DNA of 64,000 nucleotides from Oceanotoga teriensis (GTDB taxonomy: Bacteria > Thermotogota > Thermotogae > Petrotogales > Petrotogaceae), in the NCBI RefSeq assembly GCF_003148465.1, contig NZ_QGGI01000008.1, positions 62,001-126,000 of the forward strand. Reading direction: 5' to 3'. Both the position numbers and the translations under genes were made by a program. The notes under the pieces are model-generated. The model ran no database searches. It was not told where the DNA came from and worked only from the letters and a program-made list of their open reading frames with translations. Positions within the stretch are counted from its first letter, which is position 1; the number at the start of each line of letters is the position of its first letter. Positions 25,109 through 35,004 of this stretch are shown here, one piece after another.

Positions 25109-25825
25109 ATGAAAAAAGTTTTTATCACACTTTCCATTTTAGGCATTTCAAGTTTAGCTTTTTCGATGCATATAATGGAAGGATTTCTTCCTGTTGGTTG
25201 GGCTGTTGGGTGGTGGATTGTTATAATACCTTTCATGTATAAAGGTATAGTAGACATAAGTAAAATAACAAAAGAAAGTACAGAAACAAAATTAATGCTT
25301 GCATTATCTGGTGCATTTGTTTTTGTATTATCTGCATTGAAAATGCCTTCTGTCACTGGTAGTTCTTCTCATCCTACTGGAGTTGGTTTGGGGGCAGTTT
25401 TATTTGGACCTTTCGTTATGACTGTACTTGGTTTTATAGTATTATTATTTCAAGCTGGATTATTAGCCCATGGAGGTTTTACAACACTTGGAGCAAACAC
25501 TTTTTCAATGGCTGTAGTAGGTCCTATAATTTCTTTTTTAGTATATAAATCTTTAAAAAAGAAAAATCAAAAATTTGCAATTTTTATGGCCGCAGCACTT
25601 GGAGATCTTATAACTTATTGTATAACCTCTATACAACTTGCGCTTGCACATCCAGATCCAATTGGAGGATTTTGGGCAAGCCTTGTAAAATTCTTATCCG
25701 TATTTGCAGTAACACAAATACCTCTTGCAATAGCAGAAGGATTATTAACTGTAGTAGTAATAAATGCACTGCCAGAAAGATTTTTAAAAAGAGATAAAGG
25801 AGTGATTATTAATGAGCAAAATTAA
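25109..25825 (+). CDS. cbiM: Cobalt ECF transporter S component CbiM
   Basis: A 238-aa membrane protein. A signal sequence ([19 protein letters not shown]) precedes [17 protein letters not shown], the conserved CbiM N-terminus whose Met-His motif binds cobalt after cleavage. [20 protein letters not shown] and [20 protein letters not shown] are also family signatures. It captures Co2+ for the ECF-type importer with CbiN, CbiQ and CbiO. The B12 riboswitch upstream supports cobalt rather than nickel. The stop overlaps cbiN by 14 bases. Confidence 0.95.
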   Translation: MKKVFITLSILGISSLAFSMHIMEGFLPVGWAVGWWIVIIPFMYKGIVDISKITKESTETKLMLALSGAFVFVLSALKMPSVTGSSSHPTGVGLGAVLFGPFVMTVLGFIVLLFQAGLLAHGGFTTLGANTFSMAVVGPIISFLVYKSLKKKNQKFAIFMAAALGDLITYCITSIQLALAHPDPIGGFWASLVKFLSVFAVTQIPLAIAEGLLTVVVINALPERFLKRDKGVIINEQN

Positions 25826-26096
25826 AAAAAATATATTTCTTTTAATAATAGTTGCACTCATAATAATATTTCCATTAATAACAATAAAAAATTCTGAATT
25901 TGGTGGTGCAGATGGTCTAGCAGAAGAAACAATAGCTCAAATAAATCCAAATTATGAACCTTGGGCAGAAAATTTAATAGCCCCTCCAGGAGGAGAAACA
26001 GAAAGTTTGTTATTTTCTCTTCAAGCTGCAATAGGTGCTGGAATCCTTGGATATGTTCTTGGATATTTCAAGGGTAAAAAGAATGATAATAAATAA
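25812..26096 (+). CDS. cbiN: Cobalt transport accessory protein CbiN
   Basis: A 94-aa protein with an N-terminal and a C-terminal hydrophobic helix and an outside segment containing the [12 protein letters not shown] motif, followed by [20 protein letters not shown]. Both are classic CbiN features. It aids metal loading of CbiM. It overlaps both cbiM and cbiQ. Confidence 0.93.
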   Translation: MSKIKKNIFLLIIVALIIIFPLITIKNSEFGGADGLAEETIAQINPNYEPWAENLIAPPGGETESLLFSLQAAIGAGILGYVLGYFKGKKNDNK

Positions 26097-26808
26097 CCTA
26101 TCATATGAAAATATATTAAAAAATACTCATCCCATGGAGAAATTCTTATTCTCCATGGGAACACTTATAATAACAATCACTATGGATAAACATTTCATTT
26201 CATTATTAATATTTATAGTAATGAATTCAATTTTAATTCTAAAAATAAAATTAAATTTAAAAAGTCTTTTAAAACTTTATTCTATACCATTTTTATTCGT
26301 TATTTTATCGATCATCCCTTTAATAATATCTTTTGATTTCAAACAAATATCAATATTAAAAAATAATTTAAAATACTCTATAAATCTTATTTTAAAGGTT
26401 TTTTCTGCAATAAGTTGTACATATTTTTTTATAATAAGCACTCCCATGAATGATATGGATATAATAATGGAAAAATTTAAAATGCCTTCAATATTCAGAG
26501 AATTATTTATGTTAACCTATAGATATATATTTCTTTTAATAAAATTTTCTCAAGAAATATTCATTTCTCAAAAAAGTCGATCAGGTTACAAAAATTATAA
26601 GACAAGTTTCAACTCACTTTCGCTTTTAATAGTGCAAACTTTCAATAAAAGTTTAAGACATAGTTTAAATGCTGATATGGCATTAAAAAGTCGATCAATA
26701 AGCAATCAAATCCAATTTATGCAAAGAAAATACAAAATAAACAAAAAAAACTATATATATTCAATTATATGGTTTATATCAATAATTTCTTTAGGAATGA
26801 TAATATGA
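26083..26808 (+). CDS. cbiQ: Cobalt ECF transporter transmembrane component CbiQ
   Basis: A 241-aa T component. [20 protein letters not shown] at the N-terminus, about four to five hydrophobic segments, and the coupling-helix segments SQKSRSGYKNYK and ALKSRSISNQIQ that contact CbiO. The ATG at 26083 overlaps CbiN by 14 bases; an earlier in-frame ATG at 26035 would overlap 62 bases and lacks a binding site. It scaffolds CbiM and CbiO in the membrane. Confidence 0.9.
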   Translation: MIINNLSYENILKNTHPMEKFLFSMGTLIITITMDKHFISLLIFIVMNSILILKIKLNLKSLLKLYSIPFLFVILSIIPLIISFDFKQISILKNNLKYSINLILKVFSAISCTYFFIISTPMNDMDIIMEKFKMPSIFRELFMLTYRYIFLLIKFSQEIFISQKSRSGYKNYKTSFNSLSLLIVQTFNKSLRHSLNADMALKSRSISNQIQFMQRKYKINKKNYIYSIIWFISIISLGMII

Positions 26809-27599
26809 TAGAATTAAAAGATATTGAATTTTCATATGATAAAAAAGTTTTAAATAAAATAAATCTAAAAATACAAAAAGGAGAAAAAGTAGCCTTTCTT
26901 GGAGAAAACGGCTGTGGAAAATCAACTTTATTCTTAATATTAAATGGAATATTAAAACCAGAAAAAGGAATTTATATACTCGAAAACAATATAATAAATC
27001 ATTCAAAAAAAGATTTAATAAAATTAAGGCAAAAAATTGGAATGGTTTTTCAAGATCCGGAAGTACAAATAATAGCAAATACAGTATTTCAAGAAGTATC
27101 ATTTGGACCCAAGAATATGGGTTTAGAAAAGCAAAAAATAATTCAAAATACCGAAAAAGCTTTAAATGAACTAAATTTAATAGACTTAAAAGATAGAGCA
27201 TGTCATTTATTAAGTTATGGACAAAAAAAGAGAGTATCAATTGCAGATATAATAGCTATGGAAGTTGATATATTTATACTCGATGAACCTACAGTCTGGT
27301 TAGATCCCAAGAATAAAAAAAATATGATAAATATACTAAATAAATTGAACAAAAAAAATAATACCATAATAATCTCAACACATGATGTAAACTTTGCTTA
27401 TGAATGGGCTGAAAAAATTTTTATAATGAAAGATGGTAAAATAGAAACACAAGGAACTCCCGATGAAGTGTTTGAAAATAAAGATTTAATAAAACAATGT
27501 AATCTTGATATACCATTATTATTAAAGGCTTATAATGAAATAAGTAAACATATAAAAATAGATAAAGATCAATTCATAGAAAACATATTAAAATCATAA
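26805..27599 (+). CDS. cbiO: Cobalt ECF transporter ATPase CbiO
   Basis: A 264-aa ATPase: Walker A GENGCGKSTLFLILNG, Q-loop GMVFQDPEVQIIANTVFQEV, signature LSYGQKKRVSIADIIAM, Walker B IFILDEPTVWLDPKN, and the His switch STHD. The FQDPEVQ segment and the VSFGPKN stretch are typical for CbiO/EcfA. It starts by an ATGA overlap with cbiQ at 26805. It powers cobalt uptake. Confidence 0.94.
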   Translation: MIELKDIEFSYDKKVLNKINLKIQKGEKVAFLGENGCGKSTLFLILNGILKPEKGIYILENNIINHSKKDLIKLRQKIGMVFQDPEVQIIANTVFQEVSFGPKNMGLEKQKIIQNTEKALNELNLIDLKDRACHLLSYGQKKRVSIADIIAMEVDIFILDEPTVWLDPKNKKNMINILNKLNKKNNTIIISTHDVNFAYEWAEKIFIMKDGKIETQGTPDEVFENKDLIKQCNLDIPLLLKAYNEISKHIKIDKDQFIENILKS

Positions 27600-27626
27600 A
27601 AGCCAGACTTTAAAAATCTGACTTTT
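27598..27626 (+). terminator. Terminator of cbiMNQO
   Basis: AAAAGCCAGA pairs with TCTGACTTTT with a single mismatch, immediately at the cbiO stop and followed by T-rich sequence. Confidence 0.7.
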
Positions 27627-27649
27627 ATGATTATTTGTTATTGTTATTT

Positions 27650-28300
27650 TTATTTATTATTCTTTTTTATTATTATTGCCAAAATTATCAAAAGTATACC
27701 AGATATTAAAATTGGTAATTTAAATTTAAAATCTCCGTTAGACATTGAAAAAAGAAAAAAACTTTTCAAAAATTTATTCCCAGAAAAATTTAAAAGATAA
27801 TACATCAAAGGTATCATATATGAAAAAATAAAATTATTTGTAATCGCAGATGAAAACATTCCAAGCCCTCCTAAAAACAAGGCATTTGAAAGTGTCCCTG
27901 TAAAATGAACTAAACTTATATCGCAATTTCTAAATTTCATATAATATAAAAAAAGTCCAAAAACAATAATTAAATATATAATAGAATATATAACTCTTAT
28001 TATATAAATAAAATACAATTCAAACGGCTTTGACGAAATAAGTTCATATATTTCTTTATCTTGTTCTGAATCAAAAAGATTAGCTAAAATCAAAATACCC
28101 ATGAGAGAAACAAACATCTCAAGAGGTATAGCAGAAGCCTCTTTATCTAAATTTGAAATCCCAAATAATACAGGAGTTAAAAAAATAGAAATAATTGAAA
28201 TAAAACATTTTTTTAAAAAAGTATTGTTAAAATCTATTCTTAAAATAATAAATAACCTTTTGAAGAACTCAGGAGTGCTTTCTGAATAATCTAATTCCAT
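27650..28300 (-). CDS. ABC-2-type membrane subunit (short)
   Basis: A 216-aa protein with about six hydrophobic helices and no other recognisable motif; FKRLFIILRIDFNNTFLKK precedes the first helix. It ends a three-gene unit (ATPase, 431-aa permease, this protein), overlapping the larger permease by 32 bases. It probably forms the second half of an export complex with it. AAGGGGG precedes the start. The exported substrate is unknown. The gene is downstream of a histidine kinase/response regulator pair that may regulate it. Confidence 0.7.
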   Translation of the reverse strand: MELDYSESTPEFFKRLFIILRIDFNNTFLKKCFISIISIFLTPVLFGISNLDKEASAIPLEMFVSLMGILILANLFDSEQDKEIYELISSKPFELYFIYIIRVIYSIIYLIIVFGLFLYYMKFRNCDISLVHFTGTLSNALFLGGLGMFSSAITNNFIFSYMIPLMYYLLNFSGNKFLKSFFLFSMSNGDFKFKLPILISGILLIILAIIIKKNNK

Positions 28301-29564
28301 GAATTATCCCCCTTCTCTTCAAATCATAAATTAAAACAGTTACAAAAACTAAAATTATAGACAATAAAAATAAAGAAACTCTATTAAAATATAAAGTATT
28401 TAAGTTATCAAAAAAAATCTTAGAATTTCCCAATTCATTATGACGAGGTATCAAAGAATACTTCAAAAAGCCACCTTCCATATAAGCAACTCCAAAATTT
28501 AAATCTAACCAATGCCAAAAAAATTGAACTAATATAGCAATGGGAGTCTCTGTTAATTCCGTTAAAAGCATTCCAACAGCTAAAGAAGCCATAACAGTTG
28601 GCAACACCCATACAAAATCATATTTCAAAGCTGCAAAATAATCCAATTCAAACCCTTTATACAAACCCCATGTAGGAATATTTGAAATATAAGATAAAGC
28701 AATAACAATAATCATATAAGACAAAACTAAAGCAAAATATCTATAAAAAATCAATTTAAAAGACGATGTTCTTCTGGTATATATCAATTCTTGCACTTTA
28801 GAATACTTATCACTCAATGAAATAGAAACAGCTAGAAACACAGGTATAAAAGAAGCTATTATTCCCATATAATCACTAAATAATCTTGAATAAGCTCCCG
28901 TAAAATTATCTTTTTCCTTAATATAATTATAATCTTCTAAAGCTTCTTCATAACTCTTATCAACAACACCAAATCTTTTAATATAAACATCAGAATACTT
29001 AGAACCTCCACCTATTAAATCATCGGCCTCATTCATATAATTTGAAAATTCTTCATAAGTAATACTATCTTTAGGATTAAGATTATCATATATATATTCA
29101 TAAGTATCATCTTTTTTAGGAATATATATAGAAAAACTATCTTTATTATCTTTAGAAATAGAATCTTTATCAAAAACTATATTATTTTGCTTATAATTCT
29201 CATCTTCAACATTACTCAAAAGAATTTTTTTAGAAATTCCAGTAATATCAGATATTATTTCAGACATTCTTTCTATCTTTTCACTACTCAACTTAACATT
29301 TTTATACAAACCAATCGGATATGCAGTATAATTATTACGTGAAAATTCAAAAAATAAAGATTCCAAAGCTGCAGGCATTATTATTTCTGGAATTTCTTCA
29401 TAATTCGAACCATAATCTTCTTGACCAAAAATAGGTTTTTCTATTTCATGATTTTTAAAGTTAAAAACTCCTTGAACTTGAATCATTATTACAGTCAAAA
29501 TCAAAACAGCTAAAAATGTTTTAGAAAAGATTATCTTTTTAAACTCTTTTTTAAACAACATCAT
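28269..29564 (-). CDS. ABC-2-type permease with large extracytoplasmic domain
   Basis: A 431-aa protein. One N-terminal helix (KTFLAVLILTVIMIQVQGVF) is followed by about 200 residues outside the membrane, rich in Asp/Ser/Tyr, then some six helices to the C-terminus. This is the layout of ABC-2 permeases of the ABC2_membrane_3 type. It overlaps the ATPase by four bases and the 216-aa permease by 32. Likely exports or removes a peptide, lipid or drug; nothing in the sequence identifies it. Confidence 0.78.
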   Translation of the reverse strand: MMLFKKEFKKIIFSKTFLAVLILTVIMIQVQGVFNFKNHEIEKPIFGQEDYGSNYEEIPEIIMPAALESLFFEFSRNNYTAYPIGLYKNVKLSSEKIERMSEIISDITGISKKILLSNVEDENYKQNNIVFDKDSISKDNKDSFSIYIPKKDDTYEYIYDNLNPKDSITYEEFSNYMNEADDLIGGGSKYSDVYIKRFGVVDKSYEEALEDYNYIKEKDNFTGAYSRLFSDYMGIIASFIPVFLAVSISLSDKYSKVQELIYTRRTSSFKLIFYRYFALVLSYMIIVIALSYISNIPTWGLYKGFELDYFAALKYDFVWVLPTVMASLAVGMLLTELTETPIAILVQFFWHWLDLNFGVAYMEGGFLKYSLIPRHNELGNSKIFFDNLNTLYFNRVSLFLLSIILVFVTVLIYDLKRRGIIHGIRLFRKHS

Positions 29565-30451
29565 ACTTCAACTCCATTTCCTGAAGTAGTTTTATCCAAA
29601 TAAAACATATAAGCATCTTCTATATTAGGAGTACATAACTCTGCATCAGTTACCAAACTCTCAGATATAAATCTAACAATAACTTTATCTCCAGAAGTAT
29701 GCATTCCAGTTATCTTATATTTTTTCTTAAGAATTGGTAATTCATTCTTATTAGTAGTTATTTTATAAACTTTATTATTAGCTTTTTCTATTAAATCATC
29801 AACTTTTCCATTATATAAAAGACTACCTTCATTTAAAATGCCAATCTTTTCACATGTAGCTTCTATATCTCCAACTATATGTGTAGAAAGAATTACAATT
29901 CTATCAGTTGAAACTTCACTCAAAAGATTTCTAAATCTCACTCTCTCTTCTGGATCTAATCCTGCAGTAGGTTCATCAACTATCAAAATTTTAGGTTCAT
30001 GTAAAAGTGCCTGAGCTATACCAAGTCTTCTTTTCATTCCACCAGATAAAGCTTTAATTTTCATATTTTTTTCTTCTATCAAATTAACTTTTTCAAGCAT
30101 ATACTCGATTCTTTTATTCAATACTTTTGTAGAAATTTTTGATAAACAACCAAGATACTCAAGAGATTCATAAACTTTCATAGAAGGATAAATAGAAAAA
30201 TCTTGAGGTAAATACCCTATATTCTTTCTTATCTGTTTAACATTTTTTATATTAATTCCACAAACATCTATATCTCCACTTGTATAAGTCAAAGTTGAAG
30301 CTATAATTCTCATCAAAGTTGTTTTTCCTGCTCCATTTCTTCCAAGAAGTCCAAACATTCCTTTTTCAATAGATAAATTTATATCTTTTAAAGCCTGTTT
30401 TTTTCCATAAAATTTGTTCAAATTTTTTATAATTATTTTATCTTCTGACAT
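29561..30451 (-). CDS. ABC transporter ATPase, ABC-2 exporter type
   Basis: A 296-aa ATPase with Walker A GLLGRNGAGKTTLMRI, signature LSGGMKRRLGIAQALL, Walker B ILIVDEPTAGLDPEERVRFR and switch STHIVGDIE. A C-terminal extension follows. The start at 30451 has AGGAG eight bases upstream; the longer frame to 30484 does not. It is closely related in layout to the ATPase at 34075-34977 (same STHIVxDIE and NLLSE segments), so the two export systems are probably paralogous. It couples to the two permeases downstream. Confidence 0.9.
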   Translation of the reverse strand: MSEDKIIIKNLNKFYGKKQALKDINLSIEKGMFGLLGRNGAGKTTLMRIIASTLTYTSGDIDVCGINIKNVKQIRKNIGYLPQDFSIYPSMKVYESLEYLGCLSKISTKVLNKRIEYMLEKVNLIEEKNMKIKALSGGMKRRLGIAQALLHEPKILIVDEPTAGLDPEERVRFRNLLSEVSTDRIVILSTHIVGDIEATCEKIGILNEGSLLYNGKVDDLIEKANNKVYKITTNKNELPILKKKYKITGMHTSGDKVIVRFISESLVTDAELCTPNIEDAYMFYLDKTTSGNGVEV

Positions 30452-30521
30452 AAAATGTCTCCTTTCATTCATCTTTAAAAACATTTTAAAATAAAATTAT
30501 CAACTTTTTATCTACAAAAAA

Positions 30522-30545
30522 AAGATTCGGATAAATCCGAATCTT
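30522..30545 (-). terminator. Terminator after the histidine-kinase gene
   Basis: AAGATTCGG / CCGAATCTT form a 9-bp stem with a six-base loop at the kinase stop, followed on the minus strand by eight T. Confidence 0.8.
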
Positions 30546-31734
30546 AAAATACAGCTTCTACAAAAGCTCCATCATTATTATAGATTTTTAAAAAACCTCC
30601 ATGCTTTTCGCATAAAGTCTTACATATATAAAGACCTATACCAAAATGAATACCCTCTTTACCTTTTTTAGAAGAATAAAATGGATCTGAAACACTTAAA
30701 ATATCATCTTTAACAAAACCTTCTCCATCATCTGAAATAGTTAATTTAAAATAATCTTCATTATCTAAAATTATATTTATAGTACTTTTCGAAAATCTAA
30801 TAGAATTAGATAAAATATTCTCATAAACTTGCATTATCATTGAAAAATCTCCAAAAATAAATTCATCTTCAATATTATTTGTAAAATTCAAAATAAAATT
30901 TTTGCATAATATATCAGCAGTTTCTTTCATTCCTTTTATCAAATCTTTCATATAAATTTTTTCTTTTTTTATTTCAATACTCTCTATACTCTGTATTTTA
31001 TTCATAGTTTTGGTATAATCTTCAAGTCTATTTATATGGTTTTTCATAGTATTTAAAACATCAATTGTCTTTTCAACAGAGATTTTATTCATTGGAATAT
31101 ATTTCAATAACATTTCATTCTGACCTTTCAAAACTGTCAACGGAGTTCTTAAATCATGAGAAAAAGCTGCATTTATTTTTCTTTGATTATTCATTATTCT
31201 CCACATCTCATAATTATTTTCTTGAAGAGTATACCTCATCTTTTCAAATGAACAACATAAATCACCAAACTCATTATCATTATTACATTTTATTTCAAAA
31301 TCAAGGTTATTTTTAGATATATTATCCGCTGCAATACCCAAAATCTCAAAATTAGGCTTTAATAATTTATTATAAAAAATTACAGATGCAAAAATCACTG
31401 AAATTAAAAACCAAAAAGGAATCAAAAAACTCTTTAAAATATTTAAAACATCATAAAAAAATTTATCCATTTTAGAAAAAAAAGAAATAAGATCTTTCTT
31501 ATAAAAATAAACCATACCTTCTAATTTAGAACCATTATTTAAAACAATTTCACCTTCTTTTAAATCTTTTTCAAATCCCTTTTGATACTTAGAAAAAATA
31601 AGCTCTACTCCATAATCACATAAACTCGAACTTATAAGAGATAAACAAAATGCTATCAAAATACATGTAGATGTATAAAATATAAAATGTGATTTTACAG
31701 ACATCCTACTAAATTTAGAAATTAACCATTCCAT
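30544..31734 (-). CDS. Two-component sensor histidine kinase
   Basis: A 396-aa kinase. Two N-terminal membrane segments (about 17-40 and 93-115) bracket a short outside loop. A HAMP-like region follows, then the H-box AAFSHDLRTPLTVLKGQNEM (His about 195), N-box QVYENILSNSIRFSKST, G1 DDGEGF and G2 HFGIGLYICKTLCEKHGG. It phosphorylates the response regulator encoded just upstream; the genes overlap by 13 bases. Location between two ABC-2 export units suggests a BceS-like sensing role, but the longer extracytoplasmic loop (about 50 residues) differs from the very short BceS loop. Confidence 0.92.
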   Translation of the reverse strand: MEWLISKFSRMSVKSHFIFYTSTCILIAFCLSLISSSLCDYGVELIFSKYQKGFEKDLKEGEIVLNNGSKLEGMVYFYKKDLISFFSKMDKFFYDVLNILKSFLIPFWFLISVIFASVIFYNKLLKPNFEILGIAADNISKNNLDFEIKCNNDNEFGDLCCSFEKMRYTLQENNYEMWRIMNNQRKINAAFSHDLRTPLTVLKGQNEMLLKYIPMNKISVEKTIDVLNTMKNHINRLEDYTKTMNKIQSIESIEIKKEKIYMKDLIKGMKETADILCKNFILNFTNNIEDEFIFGDFSMIMQVYENILSNSIRFSKSTINIILDNEDYFKLTISDDGEGFVKDDILSVSDPFYSSKKGKEGIHFGIGLYICKTLCEKHGGFLKIYNNDGAFVEAVF

Positions 31735-32396
31735 TTATATCCTACTCCCCAAACTGTTTCAATAACCTCTTTAAGATCAAAACAGTTCAACTTAAATCTG
31801 ATTCTTCTTATATGCTCTGCAACAACAGAACTATCTCCTTCACTATCAAATCCCCATATACGCTCATAAATAAGCTCCTTGTCATATATTTGTCCTGGAT
31901 TTTGAGATAAAAGTTCTATTATATCAAACTCTTTTTTTGCAAAACTTATAAATTCATCATTAAAATAAACTTTTCTCTCCGAATAATTTATAGTCAATCC
32001 TTTTTCAAACTTAACCTTAGAAATATTTTGTTTTCTTCTTTCTCGTCTCAAATGAGCAAATACTCTTGCTCCAAGCTCATCAATAGAAAAAGGTTTAACT
32101 ATATAATCATCTCCACCAGCACCAAACCCTTTTATCTTATCACTATCTTGAACTCTTGCCGTTAAAAATATTATGGGACAAGATACAAAATCTCTTATTC
32201 TCTTGCAAACCTCTAATCCATCTATATCATTCATATTAATATCCAAAAGTATCAAATCTGGGTTATTTTCAGATCTCTTTATAGCTTCTTTCCCACATGA
32301 AGCTGTAATTACTTCATAATCATTTATCTCTAAATAATCTTTTATCATACTCAATATATCTTCTTCATCATCTACAATTAAAATTTTTTCTTTCAA
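31722..32396 (-). CDS. OmpR-family response regulator
   Basis: A 224-aa regulator. EKILIVDDEEDILSMIKDYL opens the receiver domain, and LILLDINMNDIDGLEVCKRI has the phosphorylated Asp (about residue 49), with the conserved Lys in DDYIVKPFSIDEL. The C-terminal winged helix ends with SDSSVVAEHIRRIRFKL-like and VWGVGYKWNG segments. The start is TTG at 32396, eight bases after AGGAGG; an ATG at 32420 lies before that site. It forms an operon with the sensor kinase. Likely targets are the flanking ABC genes (inference). Confidence 0.93.
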   Translation of the reverse strand: MKEKILIVDDEEDILSMIKDYLEINDYEVITASCGKEAIKRSENNPDLILLDINMNDIDGLEVCKRIRDFVSCPIIFLTARVQDSDKIKGFGAGGDDYIVKPFSIDELGARVFAHLRRERRKQNISKVKFEKGLTINYSERKVYFNDEFISFAKKEFDIIELLSQNPGQIYDKELIYERIWGFDSEGDSSVVAEHIRRIRFKLNCFDLKEVIETVWGVGYKWNG

Positions 32397-32467
32397 AAAA
32401 AACACCTCCTCTGTATACAATTATAATAGTAAAAATTCAACTTTTTATCAAATTTTTTTTAAAAAAA

Positions 32468-32492
32468 ATAGTAGTGAATAATTCACTACTAT
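32468..32492 (-). terminator. Terminator of the second ABC-2 export unit
   Basis: An 11-bp stem, ATAGTAGTGAA with its complement, and a three-base loop are followed on the minus strand by eight T. It lies 45 bases past the permease stop. Confidence 0.8.
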
Positions 32493-32537
32493 AAAGTAAA
32501 ATTACTATCGCTCATTCAAAATATCTATAAAAAATGA

Positions 32538-34082
32538 TCATCCCTTAAAATACCTTATCTGTAAACTTCTGATTAAATATGAGATAAACATAAGAATTAT
32601 GGTAAATAATAAATAATATATAAAATTATTATTTTCCAAAATATATATTATTTCTGTTTTTTGCTGAAATGCTGAATAAGCCAAGAAAAACACTATTATA
32701 TCTAAAATATTAGTACTTTTAAAAGTTAGTCCAAAAAAATATGCTGTGATTATAATCATAAATTCTATAATCATAATATATATAATTTCTATGTATTTAG
32801 CTTCTAAAAGACTTTTTATTATTATTCCAGATAAACTTAAATTTAAAACTATGAAACCAGCTAATATAGATCCAAAAAATTGTTTATTTGAAAAATTATT
32901 AATATAAAAAGTTATATTTTGAACCCTCGTCTTATATTCTTTAGAAATTATATTTGAAACATATAAATAGCTTAAGAAAAAACTAAAATTATATACAAAA
33001 AAATAAGTTTCACTTTTTTGAAAAATAAAAATAAAAAAAATGAAAATTAAATTTAAAACTGTCAAAGCATATTTATTATTAATAATTATATTAATTTCTT
33101 TTGAAACCAATTGAAAAAAATTGAATTTATATTTTGTCTCTTGATCATTTATAAATTTCTTTATATCATAATCTTTTAACACATAATCTCTATCTCTTAA
33201 AAGAGTCATTTTATTTTTAAAAAAATCAAATTTCTTTTTCTTATATGGTTTAAAATCTTTAATCCCTTTAAACAAAAAAATAGATATTGTTAATATTATA
33301 ATCCCTAAAAAAATTATAAACAATCTACTATACATATAGCATGGTTCTATAACTACATTATCAATTAAAAAAGTACCATGAACTCTATTTGTTAATAGTA
33401 TGAATCCTCCCATATAATCGATAAAATATCCAACACCAAAAACATCCATATTTATTATATTTACATTATTTACTTGAATTAGACTATAGTACAATAAATA
33501 ATGTCCCAAAATTATAAAAACAATTCCACCAAATATATTTCTAAGAAATTTAACAGATTCAAATAATACTGATAAAGAAGCTATAAAAAATAATGCTGGA
33601 AGAGAAGTAAAAAACCAAACTTTAAATAAATTAATGACATTTATATTTAAGTCTTCACCTCTATATAATTGCATAAATCCTGCTGATATTATCAGTATAA
33701 ATGTTATAATAAACATTATAAAAAATTTTGATAATTGTTTATAAACAAGGTAAGAACCTTTGCCTATACTTGAAGATGAAATAAAAACATCTAAATTATT
33801 TATCTTGTCTTGATAAATAGTATTTCTTATAAAGAAAAAAGCAATCAAATAAAAAAAAGAATTTATAAATAATGCCATTTTTAAACCTATCCATGCAGAA
33901 TTATATATTCCTCTTTTATGAGAATTTAATATATGTATTGGAGAATCATCTGGAGCTATAGTCAACATTCCAAAAAATATTGTTAATAAAGTTATATATA
34001 CAAATTTTTTACTTCTTAAAAATTGTAAGACTTCTAATCTTGTAAGAGTGAGGATCTGATTTATTTTATTCATATCAATCAT
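32538..34082 (-). CDS. ABC-2-type permease, long form
   Basis: A 514-aa membrane protein with an N-terminal TLTRLEVLQFLRSKKFVYIT segment and roughly twelve hydrophobic helices in two halves, split by a charged stretch near residues 285-330. It appears to be a single protein holding both permease halves, in contrast to the two-protein arrangement at 27650-29564. The start is ATG 34082 or ATG 34073; the second has better spacing from GAGGA. It overlaps the ATPase by eight bases. Exported substrate unknown. Confidence 0.78.
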   Translation of the reverse strand: MIDMNKINQILTLTRLEVLQFLRSKKFVYITLLTIFFGMLTIAPDDSPIHILNSHKRGIYNSAWIGLKMALFINSFFYLIAFFFIRNTIYQDKINNLDVFISSSSIGKGSYLVYKQLSKFFIMFIITFILIISAGFMQLYRGEDLNINVINLFKVWFFTSLPALFFIASLSVLFESVKFLRNIFGGIVFIILGHYLLYYSLIQVNNVNIINMDVFGVGYFIDYMGGFILLTNRVHGTFLIDNVVIEPCYMYSRLFIIFLGIIILTISIFLFKGIKDFKPYKKKKFDFFKNKMTLLRDRDYVLKDYDIKKFINDQETKYKFNFFQLVSKEINIIINNKYALTVLNLIFIFFIFIFQKSETYFFVYNFSFFLSYLYVSNIISKEYKTRVQNITFYINNFSNKQFFGSILAGFIVLNLSLSGIIIKSLLEAKYIEIIYIMIIEFMIIITAYFFGLTFKSTNILDIIVFFLAYSAFQQKTEIIYILENNNFIYYLLFTIILMFISYLIRSLQIRYFKG

Positions 34083-34977
34083 TCCTCATAAATTTAAAAA
34101 TTTTACTTTTACTTTTAACATAATAAAAATATGCATCTTCTAAAGTAATATCAGAAATTTTTTCTGCATCTTTAACTTCATTATTAGAAATTATTCTGAA
34201 CTCTAAAAAATCACCTCTATTAACTTCTTGAATTATAATATAATTATCTTCAATAATACTTCTTTCTTTTTCATCTTCTTTTTTTATTTGCTTTTTCCAA
34301 ATTTTTCCTTTTATACTTTTTATAAAATTAGAATAATTATCTTCTTTTATAATACTTCCTTCATCCATCATTATTATGTCATCTGCAATATTTTCTATAT
34401 CGCTTACTATATGAGTTGATAAAATTATTATTCTTTCTGAAGAAATTTCAGATAAAAGATTTTTAAAATTATTTCTTTCAGAAGGATCAAGACCTACAGT
34501 TGGTTCATCAAGTATTAAAATTTTAGGATTATTCAACAATGATTGTATTATTCCTATTCTTTGTTTCATTCCTCCAGAATAACTTATAAGAGGTTTATTT
34601 CTTACATTAAATATATTCATATATACTAAAAGATCATTTATTCTTTTTTTATATACACTTTTTTTTATTCCCTTTAATACAGAAAGATATTCAAGAAATT
34701 CATAACCACTTAATTCATCTAATAATCCAAAATCTTGTGGCAAATAACCCAAAATTTTCTTTAATTCTTTTCTTCCTTTTTTATTATCATTTTCAAACAA
34801 TATTTCTCCAAAACTTGGTTTTATAATGTCACATATTATTTTCATCAAAGTTGATTTGCCAGCTCCATTAGGTCCTAACAATCCATATATTCCATTTTTT
34901 TCAAAAGTTATATTTGTTTCTTTAAGTGCTGTTTTAAATCCATAATTTTTTTCTAAATTTATAGTCTCAAGTCTCAT
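34075..34977 (-). CDS. ABC transporter ATPase, ABC-2 exporter type
   Basis: A 300-aa ATPase with Walker A GLLGPNGAGKSTLMKIICD, signature ISYSGGMKQRIGIIQSLL, Walker B ILILDEPTVGLDPSERNNFK and switch STHIVSDIEN. It is paralogous to the ATPase at 29561-30451. It works with the 514-aa permease immediately downstream. The TPR-like secreted protein upstream is 27 bases away on the same strand and probably co-transcribed. Confidence 0.9.
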   Translation of the reverse strand: MRLETINLEKNYGFKTALKETNITFEKNGIYGLLGPNGAGKSTLMKIICDIIKPSFGEILFENDNKKGRKELKKILGYLPQDFGLLDELSGYEFLEYLSVLKGIKKSVYKKRINDLLVYMNIFNVRNKPLISYSGGMKQRIGIIQSLLNNPKILILDEPTVGLDPSERNNFKNLLSEISSERIIILSTHIVSDIENIADDIIMMDEGSIIKEDNYSNFIKSIKGKIWKKQIKKEDEKERSIIEDNYIIIQEVNRGDFLEFRIISNNEVKDAEKISDITLEDAYFYYVKSKSKIFKFMRND

Positions 34978-35004
34978 TTTACTTCTCCAAATTTTTATTA
35001 ATAA

